Source: Terriglobia bacterium (GTDB lineage Bacteria > Acidobacteriota > Terriglobia > Acidiferrales > UBA7541). From it: DNA of 64,000 bases. Location of the stretch: assembly GCA_020073585.1 (NCBI GenBank), contig JAIQEV010000009.1, positions 23,560-87,559 of the forward strand. Reading direction: 5' to 3'. Shown here piece after piece: positions 8,141 to 17,127 of this stretch (position 1 is the stretch's first letter; every line of letters starts with the position of its first letter). The notes under the pieces are model-generated. The model ran no database searches. It was not told where the DNA came from and worked only from the letters and a program-made list of their open reading frames with translations. The position numbers and the translations under genes were made by a program.

Positions 8141-9253
8141 ATGAGGAGAAACAGGAAAAACAGGGATTGGCTGCCCGCGGGAATCGCGATCATTCTTTTG
8201 CTGCTGGGCCCCACTGGCGCTCTTTCCGCCGCGCCCGGAGGGGATGACTCGAGCGCGGCACTGCTCTCGACGCCCCCGCAGTCTGTCTGGCCTGCTCCTC
8301 CCGATCCTCCCCGAATCCGCTGGATGAGCCAGATGTCCAAGTTCTCGGACTTCACGGGAAAAGACCAAAAAAAGAAGCGGAACTGGTTCGCAGCGGCGGC
8401 CGGCGCGCCCTCGAAGGAAACCGAGCAACAAAAACGGCTGGGCAGCCCCTTTGGGATCACCATCGATTCCCATAACCGGATCTTTGTCGCCGACTGGATG
8501 GCGGGCGGCGTGGTGGTCTTTGACAGCGAGACTCACAAGGTGGACATCTGGGGCGCCGCCACCGGATTGCCCCTGCGCATGCCCATCGGAGTCGCCGTGG
8601 ACGACCAGGGCCGGCTGTTTGTCTCCGACAGCGCTCTGCACGTGATCTACTGTGTGTCGCGCGAGGGCAAACTCCTTGCCCAGTTTGGGCAAGCCCAGTT
8701 GCAGAAGCCTACGGGCCTGGCCATCGACAAGAACCGCAGCCTGCTCTATGTGACCGACGTGGCCGCGCACCGCGTCGCGATCTTCAACCTTCAGAATTTT
8801 GAGCTGGTGAAAACCATCGGGGGGCCGGGGCCCGGCAGCCAGCCCGGCCAGTTTCGCAGCCCGCTCGCGCTGTCCGTGGACCGCCGCGGTTTCCTCTACG
8901 TCGTGGATACCTTCAACCACCGCATCCAGATCTTCGACCGCCTGTGGCGCTTCGTCAGCGCCTTCGGCACGCAGGGTGACGGCCCGGGAATGTTTTCCCG
9001 CCCCAAGGGCATTGCCGTGGATTCCGAAGGACACATCTACGTTGCGGACGCGGAATTCAACAATTTCCAGATCTTCGATGCCAAAGGGCGGGTCCTGATG
9101 TTCGTCGGCACGCAAGGCGTCCGGCCGGGACAGTTCACTTTGCTCGCCGGGCTGTGCATTGACGAGCAGGACCGCGTTTACACCACGGAACAACGCGTCA
9201 ATCCGCGTGTCCAGATTTTCCAGTACCTCTCGCAGCCGGAATCGAAAAACTAA
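8141..9253 (+). CDS. secreted NHL-repeat beta-propeller protein
   Basis: This 370-residue protein has a signal peptide (GIAIILLLLGPTGALSAA) after a basic start. About residues 100-365 hold five or six NHL blades of the form GIAVDSEGHIYVADAEFNNFQIFDAKG. NHL propellers are binding platforms and seldom enzymes. AGGAGGGG overlaps the stop of the 16-haem gene 11 bases before the ATG, so translation is coupled in one operon. A similar NHL protein follows the barrel gene, and a third pairs with the 5-haem gene. The propeller may dock cytochromes or attach them to a surface polymer; this is inferred from the gene order. Confidence 0.88.
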   Translation: MRRNRKNRDWLPAGIAIILLLLGPTGALSAAPGGDDSSAALLSTPPQSVWPAPPDPPRIRWMSQMSKFSDFTGKDQKKKRNWFAAAAGAPSKETEQQKRLGSPFGITIDSHNRIFVADWMAGGVVVFDSETHKVDIWGAATGLPLRMPIGVAVDDQGRLFVSDSALHVIYCVSREGKLLAQFGQAQLQKPTGLAIDKNRSLLYVTDVAAHRVAIFNLQNFELVKTIGGPGPGSQPGQFRSPLALSVDRRGFLYVVDTFNHRIQIFDRLWRFVSAFGTQGDGPGMFSRPKGIAVDSEGHIYVADAEFNNFQIFDAKGRVLMFVGTQGVRPGQFTLLAGLCIDEQDRVYTTEQRVNPRVQIFQYLSQPESKN

Positions 9254-9357
9254 AAGGAGGTGAACCGGGACAACCAGACTGCAGTCGTTTCAGCAGTGCC
9301 CGTTCCCCTTCACGGGAATGGAGAATCAGGTATCTCTCAAGATTACGGAGGAATAGA

Positions 9358-10044
9358 ATGATTCATCGAAAGCTAATGATCGCTGCGGCGCTCGTTCTCT
9401 TGGGCGGATCGGCGGCCATGGCCAACAAAGCGGCTCTGACCGGCGACACGCAACACGGCGCAGTGGGCACGACACCCTGTGGAGGCTGCCACACCCCGCA
9501 CGCAGGCCTGAACGGCAACTCCCTGCTGTGGGTGAAGAGCGTGGGCACCAGCACTTACACAGTGTACACCTCGGCGTCGCTCAAGAACACGTCGTCGAAC
9601 ATCACCTCGCCCGGCAACGGTTTGCTCGTCGCGGGCACGCCATCAAACAACACGCTTCTCTGCATGAGCTGTCATGACGGTGCCCTGGCTGCCACCAATA
9701 GCGTCACTCTGACAACCACAAACTATGGCACGGTTGGCGCGGCTCTCAGCACCAGCGCACTGCTGGATGTTGGCGCTGGCGGCAACCTCGGCAACGATCA
9801 CCCCGTCAACCTGGCGCACAACCCCACCCTGAACACAACCCTGGCAGCCGTTGCCGCAGTCACGGGCGCGGGCCTGCAACTGTACACGGGCGGCACCGCA
9901 ACCAACTTCGTGGAGTGCGGCACCTGCCACAATCCGCACCAGGGGCCGACTGGAGTGACCAACACTCCCAAGAGCCTCTCGTTGGGCTACTACCTCCGAG
10001 TGGCCAATAATACCTCGCAACTCTGCACGACCTGCCATCTGTAG
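9358..10044 (+). CDS. 4-haem c-type cytochrome, secreted
   Basis: This 228-residue protein has a clear signal peptide (MIHRKLMIAAALVLLGGSAAMA). Four haem motifs are visible: CGGCHTPH at about residue 41, CMSCHDG at about 101, CGTCHNPH at about 184 and CTTCHL as the final residues. The long Thr/Ser/Asn/Gly-rich stretches between the haems are poor in charge and look like an extracellular or surface-exposed protein. The same CxxCHTPH and LSCHDG motifs occur in the 12-haem protein at 13002, so the two are related. GGAGGAATAGA precedes the ATG. The 104-base gap from the NHL gene may hold processing or promoter signals, none recognised. Confidence 0.9.
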   Translation: MIHRKLMIAAALVLLGGSAAMANKAALTGDTQHGAVGTTPCGGCHTPHAGLNGNSLLWVKSVGTSTYTVYTSASLKNTSSNITSPGNGLLVAGTPSNNTLLCMSCHDGALAATNSVTLTTTNYGTVGAALSTSALLDVGAGGNLGNDHPVNLAHNPTLNTTLAAVAAVTGAGLQLYTGGTATNFVECGTCHNPHQGPTGVTNTPKSLSLGYYLRVANNTSQLCTTCHL

Positions 10045-10114
10045 GCGTGAACCGGGCGTTGCCGGGAGGGGGCAATCTATGCCCCTCCCGCGCGAGGCCT
10101 GCGGGGAGGCGCAA

Positions 10115-11953
10115 ATGCCAGAACAAGGCCACATCTCGAAACTGCTGCTGGCGACAGCCGCCGCCTTGTTCGTGCTGTCGCCGCTATGCCCTGCTCAGGA
10201 ATCTCCATGGTCGCTCACCGGCGATGTCACCACCGGCTTCGCGACCAACTATGTCGTTGACGGCGGCGAGTTCCGCAATTCCGTCACCCCTTTCAACCTG
10301 AACCTGAATCTCGATGGCTACCTGGGGCATCCCGACTTCCTCAGTTTTTCGCTCCGCCCCCAGCTCCTCGCCGGAGAAAACGCTCCGCAGGCCGGTTTTG
10401 GCGGACAAAACGGCTATACCGCCAGCGTTCGTTTGCTACGCCGCCGCGCCTTCCCGCTTACCGTCAGCTATTCCGATTATCGCCTGGACTCCATGGCCTA
10501 CGGAGCGCTGCTGGGATTGGACGCTTCCCGCTACCGCACACGCTATGAGGATTTGAGCTTTACCTGGCAACTGCGCTTCCGCAGGCTGCCGCGCATTACC
10601 CTGTCTGCCGTGCATGCCAATTCGCAGGTCAAACCAGAGCTCATCGTCCTGCCCACGCAAACGTCGCGCGACAATAATTATGGCGTGCAGTTTGATTATG
10701 CCCGCTGGGGCTGGGGCTTCCAGGGCGAATGGAGGCGCACCCGGCGCGCGCTGGACTCCTTCGCTCCCCAAATGTCCACCCTGACCAGCCTGAGCACCGA
10801 TCAGGACTCCAAGTGGGCTTACTTCAATGCCCAGAAACACTTTTCCGCCCTGAACCTGTTTTCCATCTCCGCCGGGCGCCGCGACGTGGATGAGTTGCTG
10901 AATCACCTCGTACCCCTGCAGCACGAAGGCTATTACACCAATCTGACCACTTCCCTTGCCGGCCGTTCGCGCTGGAGCGCGCTGTTTCAGGCTGCCTACA
11001 ATTCCGACCGCAGCGGGATCTTTCAGCAGGGCCCCCTGCCGGTAACCCCAGGGGCGGGCATTGCCATATTTTCCACCGGGATCTCCACCTTCACGGCGTC
11101 CTCGGACGCCCACTACGATGTTCACAAAAACTGGAATCTGTTCGGCGGCCTGCACTGGACTCAGGCCCGCAATCGAAATCTGGGCGAGCCCCGATTTGCG
11201 GAAAGCATTCTGTCCAGCAACGCTGGCCTGGGCTTTCACAAGAGGTTTTCCTGGGCGAATCTCAACAGCAGCTACGCTCTGAGCTACGCCTTCCCGACTT
11301 CCGCGCCGCCCACGGTCAATTACAGCTCCATCGGACACGCCTTCAGCCTTCAGGCGGATCGCGGCAACTTGGAGAAGCTGGAGTTGAATGGTGTCGTCAG
11401 CGCCGGCATCAACCGCATCACCAGCGACATTTTCCTCCAAAGAAGGGATGTTCTGGCCGAACTGGGGCTGGCCCGCAGAATGAGAAATTATATCCTCCGC
11501 GGGCGGTTCGGCTACCGCACGGCGGAAGTTCAGGATTTCTCGACGTACAATTACCACGACTGGTCGTTCCAAATCGGCGCGGAGCACCGTCGTTTCGGCG
11601 CCAGTTATCATCGCAATATGATTGGCGGCACTTCCGTCACCCTGGGCGGCTCGTCGCTTGGGAATCCCCTGCTGCGCCGTTTCCTTTCCACGTCGCGCAC
11701 CCAGGGTCTTACCGTCAACCTCATGCCCTGGCGGAACTTGCACGCTCAGGTGAATTGGATGACACTGGGTCAGGTTCTGGACGGTTCGCTGCGGAACCAG
11801 AGTCATTATCTGGATTCCTCACTGGGATACAATTTCCGGCAAATGACTTTGGACATCGGATATGCGCGCTACGACCAGGATCTGCTCGGTCTGGCGGGAG
11901 TCGCCCGCAGCAGCTTCTATGTCCGTTTGAAGCGGTCTTTCCGCGTCTTCTGA
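10115..11953 (+). CDS. outer-membrane beta-barrel, probable cytochrome-conduit porin
   Basis: The product is 612 residues with a signal peptide ending near SPLCPAQ. It consists almost entirely of alternating amphipathic strands with aromatic girdles (e.g. FQGEWRRTRRALDSF, GYTASVRLLRRRAF) and ends in Phe (SFRVF), the usual sorting signal of outer-membrane barrels. The length is close to MtrB/PioB porins (about 650-700), which wrap a multihaem cytochrome to carry electrons across the outer membrane. It lies between cytochrome genes, as in porin-cytochrome clusters. I see no sequence motif specific to MtrB (no N-terminal CXXC), so the conduit role rests on fold and neighbours. The start at 10115 follows GGGGAGG. 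Confidence 0.8.
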   Translation: MPEQGHISKLLLATAAALFVLSPLCPAQESPWSLTGDVTTGFATNYVVDGGEFRNSVTPFNLNLNLDGYLGHPDFLSFSLRPQLLAGENAPQAGFGGQNGYTASVRLLRRRAFPLTVSYSDYRLDSMAYGALLGLDASRYRTRYEDLSFTWQLRFRRLPRITLSAVHANSQVKPELIVLPTQTSRDNNYGVQFDYARWGWGFQGEWRRTRRALDSFAPQMSTLTSLSTDQDSKWAYFNAQKHFSALNLFSISAGRRDVDELLNHLVPLQHEGYYTNLTTSLAGRSRWSALFQAAYNSDRSGIFQQGPLPVTPGAGIAIFSTGISTFTASSDAHYDVHKNWNLFGGLHWTQARNRNLGEPRFAESILSSNAGLGFHKRFSWANLNSSYALSYAFPTSAPPTVNYSSIGHAFSLQADRGNLEKLELNGVVSAGINRITSDIFLQRRDVLAELGLARRMRNYILRGRFGYRTAEVQDFSTYNYHDWSFQIGAEHRRFGASYHRNMIGGTSVTLGGSSLGNPLLRRFLSTSRTQGLTVNLMPWRNLHAQVNWMTLGQVLDGSLRNQSHYLDSSLGYNFRQMTLDIGYARYDQDLLGLAGVARSSFYVRLKRSFRVF

Positions 11954-11954
11954 G

Positions 11955-13001
11955 ATGCCTCGAGCCTTCCAAGCCGCCGCGCTCGTCGCCTGCCTCCTTT
12001 TCCTGGGCGGCAGCCCCCGTCCCTCCACGGCTGCGCCGCCGTCCCCCTCCGCGGACAGTCCCGCGCCTCCTTCCGTCAGCCAGGGCGCGATCGACTTCGT
12101 GCGCACCGTGGGCGTGAACGAGGTTCACGAGTTGACCAAGTCGCACTCCCTCTGGGGCAAACTCCTCAATCTGGTGGCGGGCGCGCCGCAGCTTCCTTCC
12201 GTGGCCCGCCCCTACGGCGTCACCGAGGACTCCACTGGCCGGCTGCTCTTCACCGACACCGAGCTGGGGGTCGTGCACATCCTGGACCTGGAAAAGCGCA
12301 AGTACCTGCGGATTGCCGGCAAGAAAGGGGAAGGTTTCGTTTCCCCCATCGGAGTGGCCGTGGACGCCGCCGACAACATCTATGTTTCCGATTCCGCGCA
12401 AGGACGCATCTACGTCTTCGACGCCAAGGGGAAGTTCCTCCGCTTGTTCTCCGGCGGACAGGGCGCCGCGCTGCAACGCCCCACAGGACTGGCCATCGAC
12501 GCCGGGCGCAAGCTGCTCTATGTCACGGACACCCTCCGGCACCAGATCCTGGTTCTGGATCTGGACGGAAACTTCGTGCGGGCCATCGGAAGCCGCGGCA
12601 CGGCTCCCGGACAGTTCAATTTCCCCACCGCGCTGACTCTCGCCGCCGGCCATCTCTACGTCGTGGACGCCATGAACTTCCGCATCCAGGTGCTGACGCC
12701 GGAAGGCCAGTTTGTCCGCAGCTTCGGTCGGCTGGGCAATCAGAATGGGACGCTCAACCGGCCCAAGGGCATTGCCGTGGACAGCGATGGGAACATCTAC
12801 GTCGTGGATGCGCTCTTCGAGGCCGTGCAGGTCTTCAATCTCGATGGCCGCTTGCTCAGCTACTTCGGCTCCACGGGGGTCTACCCCGGACAATTCGTAC
12901 TGCCTAGCGGGCTGTTCATCAGCAAGCGCGACCGCATTTACGTCGCCGATTCCTTGAACCGGCGCATCCAGATTTTTCATTACCGCAGGGTGAAAGACTA
13001 G
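11955..13001 (+). CDS. secreted NHL-repeat beta-propeller protein
   Basis: This 348-residue protein starts one base after the barrel's stop. It has a signal peptide (ALVACLLFLGGS) followed by a Pro/Ala-rich linker and about six NHL blades such as GVAVDAADNIYVSDSAQGRI and GIAVDSDGNIYVVDALFEA. It is similar to the NHL protein at 8141 across the propeller. Its stop codon abuts the ATG of the 12-haem cytochrome with no gap, so barrel, propeller and cytochrome would be made in fixed ratio. A Ca-independent scaffold role is likely, and nothing suggests catalysis. Confidence 0.88.
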   Translation: MPRAFQAAALVACLLFLGGSPRPSTAAPPSPSADSPAPPSVSQGAIDFVRTVGVNEVHELTKSHSLWGKLLNLVAGAPQLPSVARPYGVTEDSTGRLLFTDTELGVVHILDLEKRKYLRIAGKKGEGFVSPIGVAVDAADNIYVSDSAQGRIYVFDAKGKFLRLFSGGQGAALQRPTGLAIDAGRKLLYVTDTLRHQILVLDLDGNFVRAIGSRGTAPGQFNFPTALTLAAGHLYVVDAMNFRIQVLTPEGQFVRSFGRLGNQNGTLNRPKGIAVDSDGNIYVVDALFEAVQVFNLDGRLLSYFGSTGVYPGQFVLPSGLFISKRDRIYVADSLNRRIQIFHYRRVKD

Positions 13002-14861
13002 ATGCGCGCCGAGAGGACACAATCACTCGGCATTCGTCCGGCTGCCGGGCTGCTTCTCCTTCTGCTTCCCCTGCTGCTGGGGCTTCCCCGCGCCGCACAG
13101 GGCCAGTCGGCGCCCGTGGTCGGCACCAAGCATGACCTCTCAGTCCCCGGGACGGTGAGCGGCCAGCCCTGCGTTTTCTGCCATACTCCGCACGACAGTT
13201 ACGTTGCCGAGAAGCCCGATTGGAACCATCTGCTTTCGATTCAAACCTACACTCTGTACACGAGTACCACAACCAAAACCGTCATGCAGCAGCCCAACCA
13301 GTCCTCCAAGCAATGCCTGAGCTGCCATGATGGTACCGTGGCTCTCGGGCAGACCAAGGCTCAGGGCCTGCTCAACACTTCGCGGATTCTTGGCGCGGGG
13401 AAAAATCTCGGCGCCAATCTCAGCAACGACCACCCTATCAGCTTCACCCCGGTCAGCGACGGCCAGCTCGCTGCGTCGCTCTTTCTGACCCCTCCGGCCA
13501 CCAAGGACCCCGCCGTGAAGCTGGTGGCGGGGGCCGTGGAATGCACCACCTGTCATAACCCGCACATACCGAACAAGGACACGGTGGTTCCCAGCTTCCT
13601 GGTTCGCTCCAACGCTTCCAGCGCCATCTGCCTGGCCTGCCATGACCCCTCCCAGCCGCGCCCCAACCGCTTGCAGGGATGGACCACAGGCTCGCACGGC
13701 ACGGCTACCAACACCACGCCGGCCGCCGCGGGCTTCGGCGCCTACGGGACCGTGGCCCTGAACGCCTGCCTCAATTGCCACCTGCCCCACAATACGCCGG
13801 CCAACTCCAGCCCGCGCCTCCTGCGCCAATATGAAGAGGCCGCCTGCAGCCCCTGCCACAACGGCACCAACCTCACGCCCGCGCTGCTCAACGTGATGGG
13901 CGAGTTCAGCAAGGTCTATGCGCACCCCACGACCACCGTCAGCGGTCTGCACGAGGCCAACGAGAACGCCTTCCCCTTGAACGCCAACCGCCACGCGGAA
14001 TGCCCCGATTGCCATAACGGGCACGCCGCCGCGAATGCCGGCGGCGCAGCCCTCCCGCCGGGTGTGCAATCGGCGCTGCTGGGAGCCACGGGGGTAAGCA
14101 ACGCGGGAGGCGCGGTGAACCCGCAGCCGGCCAACAACGAGTACGAGGTGTGCTTCAAGTGCCACGCCGACAGCACCGGCAAGCCGCAATCCTCCGCGTA
14201 TTCCGTCTACGGATACACGCCCTTCCGGGTGACCTTCGCCACGTCCACGGATCCGTACAACGTGCGCCTGCAGATGCAATCCACCGCTTCCAGCCACCCC
14301 GTCACGCATGCGCGCAACAGCCCCTACCCGCAGTCCAGCCTGCGCGTCAACATGCTGACCCTCAGCTACACCGCGGGCCGGGCTATGGGCACCCAGGTCT
14401 ACTGCACCGACTGCCACACCAACAATCAGGACCGCAATTTCGGCGGCCTGGGGCCCAACGGGCCGCACGGCTCCGCCTATCCGCACATCCTGGAGCGCAA
14501 TTACCAGGTGAACACGCCTCCGGCGACTCCCGGCGGCACTTTCCCGAGCCTCACTTATTCCGCCGGAATCAACGGTCCGTTCGCCCTTTGCGAGAAATGC
14601 CACGAATTCACGAACAGCATTTTCCAGGACGCGACCTTCCGGCACAACATTCACAGCATTGGCGTCGGCGCTTCTTGCGCCATTTGCCACTCGCCCCATG
14701 GCGTGGCCAATTCCTCCGCCAACATCGGTCCGCGCCTGGTGAACTTCGACACCCATTTCGTCGGGCAAAACTCCGGCCGCCCCATTCAGTTCAACAAGGC
14801 CGGGCGCTACTGTGACCTCGTCTGCCACCAGCAGGCTCACGATAGCGGGATGACATACTAA
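13002..14861 (+). CDS. 12-haem c-type cytochrome with a CX3CH last site
   Basis: This 619-residue protein has a signal peptide (LLLLLLPLLLGLPRAAQG). Eleven canonical CXXCH motifs run from CVFCHTPH (about residue 57) to CAICHSPH. A twelfth motif, CDLVCH, lies 13 residues from the C terminus and has three residues between the cysteines. CX3CH haem sites are known but rare. Long Thr/Asn/Ser-rich segments separate the motifs, as expected for a cell-surface protein. Position last in the operon after the barrel suggests it is the outer face partner (role like MtrC or OmcB), which is inference. A strong hairpin follows at 14878-14912. Confidence 0.92.
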   Translation: MRAERTQSLGIRPAAGLLLLLLPLLLGLPRAAQGQSAPVVGTKHDLSVPGTVSGQPCVFCHTPHDSYVAEKPDWNHLLSIQTYTLYTSTTTKTVMQQPNQSSKQCLSCHDGTVALGQTKAQGLLNTSRILGAGKNLGANLSNDHPISFTPVSDGQLAASLFLTPPATKDPAVKLVAGAVECTTCHNPHIPNKDTVVPSFLVRSNASSAICLACHDPSQPRPNRLQGWTTGSHGTATNTTPAAAGFGAYGTVALNACLNCHLPHNTPANSSPRLLRQYEEAACSPCHNGTNLTPALLNVMGEFSKVYAHPTTTVSGLHEANENAFPLNANRHAECPDCHNGHAAANAGGAALPPGVQSALLGATGVSNAGGAVNPQPANNEYEVCFKCHADSTGKPQSSAYSVYGYTPFRVTFATSTDPYNVRLQMQSTASSHPVTHARNSPYPQSSLRVNMLTLSYTAGRAMGTQVYCTDCHTNNQDRNFGGLGPNGPHGSAYPHILERNYQVNTPPATPGGTFPSLTYSAGINGPFALCEKCHEFTNSIFQDATFRHNIHSIGVGASCAICHSPHGVANSSANIGPRLVNFDTHFVGQNSGRPIQFNKAGRYCDLVCHQQAHDSGMTY

Positions 14862-14877
14862 GCCCTGCGCCCGTAGC

Positions 14878-14912
14878 CAGCCGGCCTCGCTCCAGCGGAA
14901 CGAGGCCGGCTG
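14878..14912. terminator. bidirectional hairpin between convergent cytochrome operons
   Basis: A perfect 12-bp stem (CAGCCGGCCTCG with its complement) and an 11-base loop lies between the 12-haem stop and the 5-haem stop. There is no T-tract, but position and strength suggest termination for both operons. Confidence 0.65.
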
Positions 14913-14946
14913 ACCCGGGACAGGCTGTTCGGCTGTTCGGAATCTT

Positions 14947-15795
14947 CTACTTGATCCAGCCGTTCGAGTGCAGGTGGCAGTCGTGACACGCTCTGGTCAC
15001 GTTGTGGTCATGATCGACTGGGGCGCTGTTGTCGCGGCGATGGTGATTGGTCCGCGTATGGCAGACATTGCAGGCCCCGTTGTACCAGCGGCTGCCCGGA
15101 GTCGTGGGGTCGGCAATCAACGGTTGTGCCCACTGGTTCTGCGCGGCTGTCGCCGGGGTGCGGTTGTCATAGAAAACCACCTTGCGCACTTGATCGGAGG
15201 CTGAAGGAGGATCGGTCTTGACGCAGGCGGGGTCGTTGGCGATTCCACTCGAACAGTAGTAGCCGGTCATCACGTCGTCGGTGAATTTCGTCCTGCCTGT
15301 TCCGCCGTTGTCGCCGTTCGTATCCACGATAACGGGCCTGCGGATGCGGGCAAGGCCATCCGTTGAACTGGCCTCCTGCACCCAATCGCCCACGAGCATC
15401 CAGTTGCCATAGCCGTTGGGGGGATTCAAAGTCTCTGTGCCCTCCGCCTTTGCGTATCGGTGCGGGCTATGACAGCCGAGGCAACTGATCTTCCACGTGC
15501 CGTAGTTGGTCCGGGAATTAAAGTGCGTGGCCACCTTCACGGCGGTCTTCCCCGTTTGAGGATCCGTATACGTGCCGTTGTGACAGCTCAAACACAGGGC
15601 CTCGATGGCCGCTTCTCCGCGGGTCACCACGGTCCCGCCGTGCATATTGTGGCAGTAGGCGCAGGGCATCTTCAAACTTCGCCCAACGGAATTGAACGGC
15701 GGCGGAGTCGCCTGCGACCGAATGGCTGCCGGATAGGCCAGGAGTGTCCCCATTATGGCGAGTGAAGACCATAGAGTTGTACAAGTTCGGTTCAT
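14947..15795 (-). CDS. 5-haem c-type cytochrome, secreted
   Basis: This 282-residue protein has a signal peptide (SSLAIMGTLLAYPAAIRS). Its five haem motifs are CAYCHNMHG (about residue 45), CLSCHNG, CLGCHSPH, CNVCH and CHDCH near the C terminus. A stretch of about 100 residues without haem (about 120-215) separates motifs three and four and may form its own fold. Its ATG overlaps the stop of the preceding NHL lipoprotein gene by four bases (ATGA), so the pair is translationally coupled. It runs convergently to the main cytochrome operon and probably belongs to the same electron pathway. Confidence 0.9.
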   Translation of the reverse strand: MNRTCTTLWSSLAIMGTLLAYPAAIRSQATPPPFNSVGRSLKMPCAYCHNMHGGTVVTRGEAAIEALCLSCHNGTYTDPQTGKTAVKVATHFNSRTNYGTWKISCLGCHSPHRYAKAEGTETLNPPNGYGNWMLVGDWVQEASSTDGLARIRRPVIVDTNGDNGGTGRTKFTDDVMTGYYCSSGIANDPACVKTDPPSASDQVRKVVFYDNRTPATAAQNQWAQPLIADPTTPGSRWYNGACNVCHTRTNHHRRDNSAPVDHDHNVTRACHDCHLHSNGWIK

Positions 15796-16793
15796 GGCAA
15801 TGCTCCTGCGTTCCGAAAGACTTCGATGCGTTTGAGCATGTTGTTCGTCACGTACAGGTCCTGGGATTTCGGGTCGAGGAACAGATCCAAAGGCAATTGA
15901 AGCTGGCCCGGTCCATCGCCGAAATCGCCCAGCTTCTTCACCAGCGCCCCGGTGTTCCGGTCGAATACATAGACCTGCCCCAGAACAGACTCGGCCATGA
16001 AGATGTGCCCCCGGCCATCCACAGCAAGTCCTTGCGGACGGGAGAACAGGGCCGCTGGATCGACCGGTGGGGCGGGACCACCATCAATCTGTTTGAGGAG
16101 TGTGCCGCTGTAGCTGTACACCTGTATTCGCGCGGGCGCCGCGGGCGTGGACCAGCCATTGGGGTCGCCGTAGTCACTCACCACGATTTCCTTGTTCACT
16201 TCATCCACGGCGATTGCGACCGGGCTGAGCAGAGGCGGGTCGCTTGGGGACGGAAAGGTCCGGATCGGATTTCCCTTGAAATCGAAAACTTTGACCTTTC
16301 TCTCTCCGGAATCCATGACGAACACCAGCCCGAGATCTTGATCCAAAGCGATGTCGCTCGGTATGCGGATGCTGCCCGGCTGGCCCGCAGGCGTAAAACC
16401 TAGATTGTATTGAAATTCGAGCGTTTTCCCGGATCCGCCGGAAGAGCCCTGGAGTCTATAAACCTCGACATTCTGCGTCGTGGAATTCCCAACGAAAACG
16501 AAGTTGGACCGGTACGCGATTCCCATGGGGGCGCTGGGAACCTCGTAGGTCCATAGAATCTCGAGATTTCTTTCATCGAGCGCAAAGATCATTCCTTGCT
16601 GGCTGTCGGTCACAAGGATTTGGCCAGGGGGGCCATCCGTAATGCGCATTGGGGACACCAGGATTGGCGGCGGCGTCTGGGCTCTCGGAACAGGGGCTGA
16701 AGCGCATGATGAAAGCATACAGATTATAATGACCGCTACCCAAACTGCCCGGCAGAGTTGCACCGTAAGTGATTTCTTACCAATAAGTTTCAT
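15792..16793 (-). CDS. NHL-repeat lipoprotein
   Basis: This 333-residue protein starts with a lipoprotein signal: a hydrophobic helix (VWVAVIIICML) ending in LSSC, with the lipid-modified Cys at about residue 30. A propeller of NHL-like blades follows, e.g. DIALDQDLGLVFVMDSGERKVKVFDFKG and GLAVDGRGHIFMAESVLGQVYVFD. It should sit on the outer membrane. GAGGTGAT lies at the right distance before ATG 16793. It is the third NHL protein in the cluster and the only one with a lipid anchor. It is coupled to the 5-haem cytochrome, which supports a one-propeller-per-cytochrome arrangement. Confidence 0.88.
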   Translation of the reverse strand: MKLIGKKSLTVQLCRAVWVAVIIICMLSSCASAPVPRAQTPPPILVSPMRITDGPPGQILVTDSQQGMIFALDERNLEILWTYEVPSAPMGIAYRSNFVFVGNSTTQNVEVYRLQGSSGGSGKTLEFQYNLGFTPAGQPGSIRIPSDIALDQDLGLVFVMDSGERKVKVFDFKGNPIRTFPSPSDPPLLSPVAIAVDEVNKEIVVSDYGDPNGWSTPAAPARIQVYSYSGTLLKQIDGGPAPPVDPAALFSRPQGLAVDGRGHIFMAESVLGQVYVFDRNTGALVKKLGDFGDGPGQLQLPLDLFLDPKSQDLYVTNNMLKRIEVFRNAGALP

Positions 16794-17127
16794 GGCTTTA
16801 TCACCTCAGCAAACTCATCAAACCTGCGCCTTAGCCCGACCACTCTTTGACCATCAGCTAGATCGTCTCAATTGCGAAATAATGTCGGTAAAGTATTTGT
16901 GTTCCATACAAGCACGTGGCTAGCCATCGGACGAAAACGATTATTTATTCAAGATGAGTGGAATCAATTACTTACAGAGAAAATGGTCGCGAACCAGACC
17001 TCTAGGCGTGCGCCAAAACACACATGCAGTGTGAAATTATCACTAATAGCTCCCTGCAAATGGTTCTTTTCGTAACACGTCCGATTACGAGAGCAGCCAA
17101 GGTTTCCGACAGGCTTACAGCGCCGGA
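16794..17127. other. AT-richer intergenic region
   Basis: It holds the ribosome-binding site and presumably the promoter of the NHL lipoprotein operon. I see no gene and no convincing -35/-10 pair. Base composition is clearly lower in GC than flanking coding DNA. Confidence 0.5.

Noticed and set aside
13140..14840. 566-codon open frame opposite the 12-haem cytochrome
   Set aside because: The plus strand has 12 haem motifs and a signal peptide. The antisense frame is a composition effect.
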